Shown here: positions 1 through 6,039 of the stretch, piece after piece | Position numbering within the stretch: position 1 is the stretch's first letter | How the letters are laid out: every line of letters begins with the position of its first letter | DNA from: Chitinophagaceae bacterium | GTDB lineage: Bacteria; Bacteroidota; Bacteroidia; Chitinophagales; Chitinophagaceae | Assembly (NCBI GenBank): GCA_003526435.1 | Contig: DPWF01000017.1 | Location: forward strand, 2,927-10,463 | Direction of reading: 5' to 3' | DNA: 7,537 bases | Translations under genes and position numbers: made by a program | Notes under the pieces: generated by a model | What the model was told of the DNA's origin: nothing | Databases searched by the model: none | What the model saw: the letters and a program-made list of their open reading frames with translations, nothing else

Positions 1-604
1 TGCTTTTTGCTTCAGCAAACACCTTGCTGTCGTACGATTTACTGAGTGCAGTAATGTCTTTGCAATAGTTTTGATTGGCTGTTTCGAGGTCAGTAATCTG
101 TTTTTGTTTGGCTATTTTACCATTATCTGTTTTTTCATAGTTATGTATCTGAACCCTTTTCAGTGCAATACGTTCATTGAATTTTTGACGGGTAGCTTCC
201 AGTTCAGGAGTAGTGGCTGGAACTGCATAACCTTTTACCTCACCGAGATGTTTCACAAAATCAACCCCCTGTTTTTCAAATTCCGATTTGTATTTACCGC
301 ACTGACTACACTTGGCTCCCTTTTTCATGTCGTCAATCAAGGCATCGCGTTCTTTTATAAGAGCTGCCAGTTCTCCCTGCATCTCACGCAAACGGGCCCT
401 GAACGCACTGTCAAGCGAAAGCAGTTGGATTTTATATTGCTCAATTTTGAGCTTGTTCTGCTCAATCTGGGAGGCTTTACTTTCAATAGCCGACACGTCA
501 CTGCTTCCACTCGTTTGACCATTTACAGATAAGACAGTGTTTAAAAGAATGGTACAAATCAATAAACGTAGTGTGATCATAAAAGCAGATTTTGATATTG
601 GCAT
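1..604 (-). CDS. Secreted coiled-coil protein of unknown function, C-terminus beyond the window
   Basis: The reading frame is open on the minus strand from an ATG at 604 to the left window edge, giving 201 visible residues; no stop codon is seen, so the gene is partial. A second ATG at 580 (residue 9) is an equally good start and places a typical signal peptide (MITLRLLICTILLNTVLSVNGQ region) right at the N-terminus. Cleavage is likely near residue 30. The mature part is strongly helical and charged: residues about 40-95 and 134-200 have the heptad-like Leu/Ile/Glu/Lys/Gln pattern of a coiled coil. Between them is a CxxC pair (C99-S-Q-C102) in a short K/G-rich turn, possibly a metal site or a disulfide. 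Another Cys lies at residue 181. The product is probably periplasmic. I do not recognise a family. The gene lies 35 nt downstream of the secreted-protein gene ending at 640 and is probably co-transcribed with it. Confidence 0.8.
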   Translation of the reverse strand, partial: MPISKSAFMITLRLLICTILLNTVLSVNGQTSGSSDVSAIESKASQIEQNKLKIEQYKIQLLSLDSAFRARLREMQGELAALIKERDALIDDMKKGAKCSQCGKYKSEFEKQGVDFVKHLGEVKGYAVPATTPELEATRQKFNERIALKRVQIHNYEKTDNGKIAKQKQITDLETANQNYCKDITALSKSYDSKVFAEAKS

Positions 605-639
605 ATGGACGTTTGTGATGAAAGAGATGCAGCTTTTAA

Positions 640-1131
640 CTATTGACCAAAAGGATCATCTTCTGCAGCCAATAACGCTTTCAAATGGTTAAATGCTTTG
701 GAGATTTTTTGAAAATTATCCGCATCCGCCTTTAAATAAGGCAGATTTCCATACGATACACTATTGGTCTGTCCATTGTTATAGTGGATACACACATTTC
801 CATTCAGTGAAAGACGGATTTCATTGACTGGTGAGCTGGTGCCATTTGTATATTCAGTTACTGAACTGATCAGTTTTGGGTTAAACTCATAACTGATGGT
901 ACGTTGATAATCGATCCTGAATTCAATTTTTATCCCTTTTTCAGTCTGAATTACACTTGCAGAAGAGATCTTCCCGATCGTGCCGTTATTGTTTGTCCAG
1001 TTATGACCGATAGATTCTTTGATTTTTTTATCAAGATAAGAGATGGTTTCGCCCTTGGTAAGCGTTGGTGTTTGTGCATGGAGTTGCGATACAAAAAATG
1101 AAAATAACACCACATAAAAAAACTTCTTCAT
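640..1131 (-). CDS. Small secreted hypothetical protein
   Basis: This is a 163-residue protein with a clear Sec signal peptide: MKKFF, a hydrophobic stretch to about residue 16, and an LHAQ cleavage region ending at Q20. The mature part of about 143 residues reads as a mostly beta domain (roughly residues 45-125), including a segment rich in Asn/Thr/Gly. It ends in a helix with the pattern AFNHLKALL followed by an acidic DDPFG tail. This helix plus DPF ending resembles a C-terminus I associate, from memory only, with small exported Bacteroidota proteins of unknown function. No catalytic motif is evident. The single mature Cys (C114) argues against an internal disulfide. It is probably the first gene of a two-gene transcript with the coiled-coil protein downstream. 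A TAnnTTTG match lies about 85 nt upstream of its start. Function is unknown. Confidence 0.85.
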   Translation of the reverse strand: MKKFFYVVLFSFFVSQLHAQTPTLTKGETISYLDKKIKESIGHNWTNNNGTIGKISSASVIQTEKGIKIEFRIDYQRTISYEFNPKLISSVTEYTNGTSSPVNEIRLSLNGNVCIHYNNGQTNSVSYGNLPYLKADADNFQKISKAFNHLKALLAAEDDPFGQ

Positions 1132-1215
1132 ACGATTTGAATTTTATCCTGAATAAATACATCTAATGACCCATAAATAGGGTAATAAAATAACGGTATG
1201 TACATTCTTTACTGA

Positions 1216-1223
1216 CAAAAGTA
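1216..1223 (-). promoter_or_regulatory. Candidate Bacteroidota -7 promoter element for the secreted-protein gene
   Basis: Read on the minus strand this is TACTTTTG, an exact match to the Bacteroidota sigma-A -7 consensus TAnnTTTG. It would start transcription near 1211 and give a leader of about 80 nt before the ATG at 1131. No TTTG -33 box is visible at the usual spacing, so the match could be chance in AT-rich DNA. It is the best candidate in the 164-nt gap between bioA and this gene. Confidence 0.4.
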
Positions 1224-1295
1224 TTAAATCAATAAGTAGTTACGATACACATTATTAGTGATTTCTACCTGTATTTCCGCTACCCGCTGCCAAAA

Positions 1296-2567
1296 TCAGG
1301 AAAGGTCCTGTAATATATCTGTCATACAATAATATGTGTTCTCCAGTTCTTCTGGAGTTATGCAATACGGCGGCATCAGGTAAACTGTATTTCCAAGTGG
1401 ACGTATATAAACGCCTCGCTCCATAGCCTTGTTGGTAACTATGCCGCTAATCTGGTTGAGGTATTCTTTTTTTCCTTCAGTTATTTCAAAAGCCAGGATG
1501 GTACCCAGACAACGAATATCTCTAATCGGCAAACTGCTCTTTCTTAATGTATCGGCCATTTGAAGATTAGAATGACTGAGCCATGCGATCTGAGCCAGAC
1601 AATCCTCTTTTTCCAGTAAATCAAGACTTGCCAGTGCAGCCGTACAGGCCAATGGGTTAGCGGTAAAAGAATGACCATGAAAAAAAGTTTTTAATGCATC
1701 ATCATCAACATAGGCCTGGTAAATTTTGTCGGTACAAGCTGTTACACCTAAAGCCATGGTTCCACCAGTAAGTCCTTTACTGAGGCAAATGATATCAGGT
1801 TTGTGGTTTATGTATTCACTCGCAAATAATTTTCCGGTGCGTCCAAATCCGGTCATTACTTCATCGGCAATACAAATAATATCATTGAGTTTGGCCATGT
1901 GTAGTAATTCATTGAGCAGTAGAGGTTCGTACATATTCATTCCTCCGGCTCCCTGTACCAATGGTTCGTAGATAAAGGCGGCTGTATGAGGTGCATGTTG
2001 TTGTATGATCTTTTGAAGATCATTGATATTGTCTGCAGTTGGGGTATCAATAAAAACAACATCAAACAATAATTCATGAAAAGCAAGAGTGAAAACACTT
2101 CTGTCGCTTACGCTCATGGCACCAAATGTATCGCCATGATAACTGTTTTTAAATGCGATGATTTTAGTTCGTTGTTTTTCTCCTTTATTCCACCAGTACT
2201 GGATCGACATTTTCAATGCTACTTCTGTAGAAGTTGATCCATTATCACTGTAAAATATTCTTGCAAACTGTCCGGGTAACTTTGGTAACAACCGTTCTGC
2301 CAATTCAACCGCAGGACGATGCGTAAAACCGGCAAAAATTACCTGCTCCAGTTCGAGTGCCTGCTGATAAATTTTTTCAGCGATATAAGGATGCCCATGT
2401 CCGTGTAAAGTAACCCACCAGCTACTGATGGCATCTATGTAACTCTTCCCGTTTTCATCGAACAATAAGCTACCCTTGCCTTTCACAATGGGTAATGGGG
2501 GAGCCATGTTTTTTTGCCGGGTAAAAGGGTGCCAGATATACTTCTGATCCTTATGGGTAATACTCAT
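1296..2567 (-). CDS. bioA: Adenosylmethionine-8-amino-7-oxononanoate aminotransferase (DAPA synthase)
   Basis: This is a complete 423-residue class-III aminotransferase of the usual BioA length. It converts 8-amino-7-oxononanoate to 7,8-diaminononanoate in biotin synthesis, with PLP as cofactor and, in most family members, S-adenosylmethionine as amino donor; it is cytoplasmic. Diagnostic motifs in order are IWHPFT (11-16), SSWWVTLHGHGHP (48-60), the phosphate-binding DNGSTSTE (108-115), SYHGDTFGAMS (142-152), EPLVQGAGGM (201-210), IADEVMTGFGRTGK (233-246) with PLP-pyridine-binding D235, LSKGLTGG (262-269) with Schiff-base lysine K264, and FHGHSFTANPLAC (296-308). The start is fixed by the WHPFT motif, which lies only 10 residues in. 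E. coli BioA has Tyr17 where this protein has Phe15, which might affect donor choice. No other biotin gene is in the window. The gene is divergent from the sigma-factor gene. Confidence 0.97.
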   Translation of the reverse strand: MSITHKDQKYIWHPFTRQKNMAPPLPIVKGKGSLLFDENGKSYIDAISSWWVTLHGHGHPYIAEKIYQQALELEQVIFAGFTHRPAVELAERLLPKLPGQFARIFYSDNGSTSTEVALKMSIQYWWNKGEKQRTKIIAFKNSYHGDTFGAMSVSDRSVFTLAFHELLFDVVFIDTPTADNINDLQKIIQQHAPHTAAFIYEPLVQGAGGMNMYEPLLLNELLHMAKLNDIICIADEVMTGFGRTGKLFASEYINHKPDIICLSKGLTGGTMALGVTACTDKIYQAYVDDDALKTFFHGHSFTANPLACTAALASLDLLEKEDCLAQIAWLSHSNLQMADTLRKSSLPIRDIRCLGTILAFEITEGKKEYLNQISGIVTNKAMERGVYIRPLGNTVYLMPPYCITPEELENTYYCMTDILQDLS

Positions 2568-2571
2568 ACGG

Positions 2572-2579
2572 CAAATGTA
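2572..2579 (-). promoter_or_regulatory. Candidate -7 promoter element for bioA
   Basis: On the minus strand this reads TACATTTG, an exact match to TAnnTTTG. It ends only 4 nt before the bioA ATG at 2567, so transcription from it would begin at or within a base or two of the start codon and give a leaderless or nearly leaderless mRNA. No -33 TTTG box is apparent upstream. If it is not the promoter, I see no better one in the 96-nt gap between bioA and the sigma-factor gene. Confidence 0.4.
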
Positions 2580-2594
2580 ATATGTAAACGGTAG

Positions 2595-2610
2595 CAGATG
2601 GGCCCGTCAG
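2595..2610. promoter_or_regulatory. Imperfect palindrome between the divergent bioA and sigma-factor genes
   Basis: The 16-nt sequence CAGATGGGCCCGTCAG is a quasi-palindrome: arms of 8 nt with 6 of 8 positions complementary, centred on a perfect GGGCCC. It lies 15 nt from the bioA -7 candidate and 5 nt from the sigma-gene -7 candidate, inside the region where both -33 boxes would sit. That position suits an operator controlling either or both genes, but no regulator is identified and chance symmetry cannot be excluded. Confidence 0.25.
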
Positions 2611-2615
2611 GGGGG

Positions 2616-2623
2616 TAGTTTTG
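2616..2623 (+). promoter_or_regulatory. Candidate -7 promoter element for the sigma-factor operon
   Basis: TAGTTTTG matches TAnnTTTG exactly and directly follows a G-run. Transcription would start near 2628, giving a leader of about 60 nt to the ATG at 2688. No clear -33 TTTG is present; if the operon is autoregulated by its own ECF factor, the true promoter would not follow the housekeeping consensus. Confidence 0.4.
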
Positions 2624-2687
2624 CGCAGTTTTATAAAACGATGCAACGCCAGAACAACGGAATGTGTCAAATCAACGAATTCACTGC

Positions 2688-3248
2688 ATGCAAGACGAGC
2701 AAAAATTGATAAAAGACTGCCTGAAGCAACATCCGGCTGCCCAAAAGCAGTTGTATGAATCCTATGCGGAGCAGATGCTGGGTACCTGTTATCGATATAC
2801 CAAGAGTACGCATGATGCCGAGGAAGTATTACAGCAAGGATTTATCAAAGTATTCCAGAATCTTCACCAGTATCGGTCGGAAGGAGATCTGGGTGCCTGG
2901 ATCAGGCGGATCATGGTAAATACTGCTATAAATTACCTGAAAAGAAAACCTCGTTACCAGTTGGACCTGGGTTTTGAGGACTCGCAACTTCACCCTGTGG
3001 ATAACCACCAGCCTGATATACAGTTGCACATGAAGGATTTATTGAACCTCATCAGGCAATTACCGGCTGGCTATCAGACCATATTTAACATGCATGCAGT
3101 AGAAGGCTATACACATGTTGAAATTGCAAAAATCCTTGGAATCAGTGAAGGAACCAGCCGATCACAATATGCTCGTGCAAGAGGGTTGCTAATCAGTTGG
3201 CTTGAAAAACATTCTGTAAACGGAAAAAAAGATCGTTATGTCCGATAA
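2688..3248 (+). CDS. ECF-family RNA polymerase sigma factor
   Basis: This is a 186-residue sigma-70-family protein with only regions 2 and 4, as expected for an extracytoplasmic-function sigma factor. Region 2 (about residues 15-86) includes AEEVLQQGFIKVFQNLHQY, the core-binding and -10-binding helix, and the GAWIRRIMVNTAINYLKRK segment. Region 4 (about 114-174) has the LPAGYQTIFNMHAVEGYTHVEIA segment and the helix-turn-helix ILGISEGTSRSQYARARGLL that reads the -35 region. The start chosen is ATG 2688; an in-frame GTG at 2664 would add 8 residues, and a stop at 2634 limits further extension. Its last 11 nt overlap the start of the next gene, so translational coupling is likely. It presumably directs RNA polymerase to envelope-related genes and is held inactive by the membrane protein encoded immediately downstream. 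Regulon unknown. Confidence 0.94.
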   Translation: MQDEQKLIKDCLKQHPAAQKQLYESYAEQMLGTCYRYTKSTHDAEEVLQQGFIKVFQNLHQYRSEGDLGAWIRRIMVNTAINYLKRKPRYQLDLGFEDSQLHPVDNHQPDIQLHMKDLLNLIRQLPAGYQTIFNMHAVEGYTHVEIAKILGISEGTSRSQYARARGLLISWLEKHSVNGKKDRYVR

Positions 3249-4704
3249 GTCTTTTGAACAACAGGTTCGGGAAGAACTTTCTGACTTGCGCATGAAGCCC
3301 AATGCCGCAGTGTGGGAATCTGTGGCCGCCAGTTTGAAAAAAGAGCGGAAACGTCGCTGGGTTTTATGGATGTTTTTTTTACTGGCCGGTTTGTCTGCTA
3401 CTGCTTTATGGTGGCTTACACAGGAGCAAACAGGTGTTCAGGAACTAAGCAATAAAAATCAAGTGCAAGAAAATTCAGGGTCATTTGCTCAAACTAAAAC
3501 TTTAGCCCAGAAAGACAGCACAACCGGTTCTTCAGGTATTCAGACAGAAAAAACAGGTGTGATAAATAGTGAAGAACCACTGATTAAAAAAGGGCCATCA
3601 AATACTACTATCCTTTCAGCTACAAAAGTAAAACCAATACAAGCATATCAACCATCAATTGCTAATACCGTTGTTCAGCCAAATGAGAAAGTAAATTCGA
3701 CAAGTAATGTGATTGATAAAGCTGTACTGAAGGATGAAAAAGAAGCACAATCACTTACCACTACGGCACAAGCAAATATTGGTCAGGATACAGTTAAGAC
3801 AATAACAGTGCAAAATGAAAAAGAGGTAAAAACAGATACATCTTCTTTCACAAAAACACAGGGCATAAACAAGGACACCATTGCAGTCATAACAGAAACG
3901 GAACCGGTAAAACCAATTTTACCTGATTCTTCGCTATCAAAGAAGCAATCGGCAAAAGCAAGTAAATGGCAATGGCGTATAGGGTTTAACGCAGGAACAA
4001 GTGGTGTGAGAAATTCCATTCGCTCTCTACTGGAAAATACCAACACCCGTGCTTATGACAATGCTTTTTCAGGTAATTCGGCACCAATAACAGGCGGAGG
4101 ATCCGGAACTGTTAATAGCATGAAACCCGTGGTGAGAGATGCATTTTCTTTTGGCTCTTTTATAGAAGTATTAAAGAAAATGGGAAAGAAAGAACAGCAT
4201 GCACTTGGCTTCACTGCAGGTTATCATTTATACAGTACCAGAACAGGTGTTGGAAGTCTTAATACAGGTACTGTTCAATTCAGCAATGTGAACACTACCA
4301 ACGATGCGAATAAATATTATGGAGTAAAGGACAGTGCTTCCTATACTTCATACTATCATTTTATTCATTTGGGTCTAAGTTATTACCAGTCGCTGAAATG
4401 GTTTAAGAAGATAGATATGCAATGGTATGCCGGTGTAGGTGTAAATGCTTTGCTGGGTAGTAACGGACTTCACCTTGGATCCATGAATACAAACAGTTAC
4501 TTGTTTCAAAACAGATCGTTGTTGAGAACCATACAAATGGATATAGCAGGTGGGCTTGATTTTGGCTTAGGCAAATCCAGGCAGATTTATCTCGGCCCCC
4601 AGGTTCAGTATATGCTCAGTAACTTATCGAAACAACCCGGTGTAAATCAACACCTTTTCAGGCCATCTGTACGCCTGTCTTTCCTGTTAGACAAGGGAAA
4701 ATAA
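3238..4704 (+). CDS. Putative dual membrane-spanning anti-sigma factor with C-terminal outer-membrane beta-barrel
   Basis: The 488 residues divide into four parts. Residues 1-40 are a charged cytoplasmic segment with the pattern VWESVAASLKKERKRRW, similar to the N-terminus of Bacteroidota anti-sigma-like proteins. Residues 41-60 form one hydrophobic inner-membrane helix (WVLWMFFLLAGLSATALWWL), with basic residues before it that predict N-in, C-out topology. Residues 61-243 are a low-complexity Thr/Ser/Gln/Lys/Glu-rich linker without Cys, probably disordered. Residues 244-488 alternate polar and hydrophobic residues with many aromatics and glycines (WQWRIGFNAG, HALGFTAGYHLYS, FIHLGLSYYQSL, WYAGVGVNALLG, MDIAGGLDFGLG, IYLGPQVQYML, PSVRLSFLL), the pattern of an outer-membrane beta-barrel. 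The linker is long enough to cross the periplasm, so one chain could join both membranes. The family known to me with this design is the Dma anti-sigma factors of Bacteroides thetaiotaomicron, paired with Das sigma factors. The 11-nt overlap with the ECF gene supports the same role here. Anti-sigma function is inferred. Confidence 0.85.
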   Translation: MSDKSFEQQVREELSDLRMKPNAAVWESVAASLKKERKRRWVLWMFFLLAGLSATALWWLTQEQTGVQELSNKNQVQENSGSFAQTKTLAQKDSTTGSSGIQTEKTGVINSEEPLIKKGPSNTTILSATKVKPIQAYQPSIANTVVQPNEKVNSTSNVIDKAVLKDEKEAQSLTTTAQANIGQDTVKTITVQNEKEVKTDTSSFTKTQGINKDTIAVITETEPVKPILPDSSLSKKQSAKASKWQWRIGFNAGTSGVRNSIRSLLENTNTRAYDNAFSGNSAPITGGGSGTVNSMKPVVRDAFSFGSFIEVLKKMGKKEQHALGFTAGYHLYSTRTGVGSLNTGTVQFSNVNTTNDANKYYGVKDSASYTSYYHFIHLGLSYYQSLKWFKKIDMQWYAGVGVNALLGSNGLHLGSMNTNSYLFQNRSLLRTIQMDIAGGLDFGLGKSRQIYLGPQVQYMLSNLSKQPGVNQHLFRPSVRLSFLLDKGK

Positions 4705-4744
4705 CCGTAATGCAACGTTGTTAAGTAGTGAGGAGTCAGACAAG

Positions 4745-4760
4745 TACAAAACTTTTTGTA
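4745..4760 (+). promoter_or_regulatory. Short inverted repeat abutting the lipoprotein start codon
   Basis: TACAAAACTTTTTGTA has perfect 7-nt arms around a 2-nt centre, and its last base is the A of the ATG start codon. It could be a weak AT-rich hairpin affecting translation or a binding site, in a 55-nt gap that otherwise holds no ribosome-binding sequence. An AT-rich chance match is also plausible. Confidence 0.25.
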
Positions 4761-6016
4761 TGAAAACACTACGCTACTGCTTACTGGCACTACCCATTTT
4801 ATTTGTGTCCTGTATGAAAGACACGGTCAAGGAATCATACAGTTTTTATCGACCTGTTTACCAGACAAAGGATGAAGTAAAAGCAGGTATCAGAAACTCG
4901 CCATCAGAATCAATTACCAGACCTGGTAAAATTGTTTTGATGGGAAATTATTTGTTCCTTAATGATGTTGACAAAGGGATTCATGTAATTGATCTTACCG
5001 ATGTATCCCAACCACAAAAAATAGCATTTATCCATATTCCCGGATGTGTTGATATTGCCATCAATGGCAACAACTTGTATGCAGATTGTTATACTGATCT
5101 GGTAACAATAGATATTACCGATCCGAGAAATGTGAGTGTGAAACAATTTCTGAATGGGGTATTTCCACATCGTTATTATGGAGCCTTTTCAGCAGATACA
5201 GGTAAAGTGATTAAGAAATGGGTAAAAGTAGATACAGTTATTACCAGAAGACTGAATGGAAGTGTATCCGGAAATTTTGAATTTGATGCAAGAGGGTTAA
5301 CGATGTGGTCCTCTTTTAGGTTCTCAGCAGCCAGTTTTTCGGGTACAGCTACCACAGGCATTGCTGGCTCTACTGCACGTTTCGGACTTCAGCAAAACAG
5401 GTTGTATACCGTTAGTCACGACGATCTGAAAGTCTTTAATGTAACAAAAGCAGACGCACCTGCTTTTGTAAAAAAAGTTGATCTGAACCAGGGTGGAATT
5501 GAAACATTGTTTCCGTACAGAAATAACCTGTTTATTGGCGGACAGTCTGGTATGTATATATACAACGCAAGTAACCCCGATGACCCTCAGAAACTGGGAC
5601 AATTTGTTCACGTTCGTGCCTGTGATCCTGTTATTGCAGATGGAGATATTGCATATGTAACACTACAGGGAGGTAGCTTCTGCGGTGGATTCAGTAATCA
5701 GTTGGATGTGGTGAATATAAAAAGCCTTACATCTCCTCAACTGATTAAAACCTATCCTTTAAAATCACCCAAAGGATTATCAAAAGACGGGTCAACACTG
5801 TTTATCTGCGATGGTACAGATGGGCTGAAATTATTTAATGCATCAGATGCTTCTAATATAACCCTCATTAAAACGATTAGTGGCTTTGAGCCAGATGATG
5901 TAATTGCGTATCAGGGTTATGCTTTAGCAGTGGCTAAAGATGGAATCTATTTTATCGATTACCGCGACCTGACCAATGCAAAAGTGATTAGTAAAATACA
6001 GGTGGCGCAAAATTGA
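4760..6016 (+). CDS. LVIVD-repeat beta-propeller lipoprotein
   Basis: From the ATG at 4760 the protein has 418 residues and begins with a lipoprotein signal, MKTLRYCLLALPILFVSC, lipobox LFVSC with Cys18 as the lipidated residue. A TTG 42 nt upstream is in frame but would bury the signal, so it is rejected. The mature protein carries repeated units of the LVIVD type, each a strand followed by the pattern V-I-D-L/I-T/S-D/N-x-x-x-P, for example HVIDLTDVSQP (75-85), VTIDITDPRNV (115-125), KVFNVTKADAP (224-234), YIYNASNPDDP (266-276), DVVNIKSLTSP (316-326) and FIDYRDL (398-404). Such repeats fold as a beta-propeller and occur in surface or periplasmic proteins that probably bind proteins or glycans. 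Residues about 131-207 break the repeat rhythm and look like an insertion. CMKDT after the cleavage site resembles, weakly, a Bacteroidota surface-lipoprotein export signal. The gene follows the putative anti-sigma gene by 55 nt and is likely in its operon. Ligand unknown. Confidence 0.88.
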   Translation: MKTLRYCLLALPILFVSCMKDTVKESYSFYRPVYQTKDEVKAGIRNSPSESITRPGKIVLMGNYLFLNDVDKGIHVIDLTDVSQPQKIAFIHIPGCVDIAINGNNLYADCYTDLVTIDITDPRNVSVKQFLNGVFPHRYYGAFSADTGKVIKKWVKVDTVITRRLNGSVSGNFEFDARGLTMWSSFRFSAASFSGTATTGIAGSTARFGLQQNRLYTVSHDDLKVFNVTKADAPAFVKKVDLNQGGIETLFPYRNNLFIGGQSGMYIYNASNPDDPQKLGQFVHVRACDPVIADGDIAYVTLQGGSFCGGFSNQLDVVNIKSLTSPQLIKTYPLKSPKGLSKDGSTLFICDGTDGLKLFNASDASNITLIKTISGFEPDDVIAYQGYALAVAKDGIYFIDYRDLTNAKVISKIQVAQN

Positions 6017-6039
6017 ACAAACGTATTCAACATACCAAT

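Noticed and set aside
71..532. Plus-strand open frame of 153 codons
   Set aside because: It is antisense to the secreted coiled-coil gene, whose minus-strand frame has a signal peptide, heptad patterning and continues to the window edge. The plus frame yields a Phe/Cys-rich sequence without domain character.
1297..1310. CAGGA-AAGG-TCCTG hairpin at the bioA stop codon as a terminator
   Set aside because: The stem is only 5 bp, it lies within the last codons, and it is followed by only four T residues on the minus strand; too weak to call.
2664..2687. GTG at 2664 as the start of the sigma-factor gene
   Set aside because: It cannot be excluded, but it adds only eight residues with no family similarity, and the ATG at 2688 gives the usual ECF N-terminus.
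3783..4046. Minus-strand open frame inside the putative anti-sigma gene
   Set aside because: It is a shadow of the low-complexity linker and barrel coding sequence; the product has no recognisable features.
3238..4704. Possibility that the anti-sigma plus beta-barrel protein is an artefact of two fused genes
   Set aside because: The frame is continuous with no internal stop or frameshift sign, the barrel has no signal peptide of its own, and the same architecture is known in other Bacteroidota.
4718..4759. TTG at 4718 as the start of the LVIVD lipoprotein
   Set aside because: It would add 14 polar residues before the signal peptide, which is incompatible with a lipoprotein N-terminus starting at the ATG 4760.
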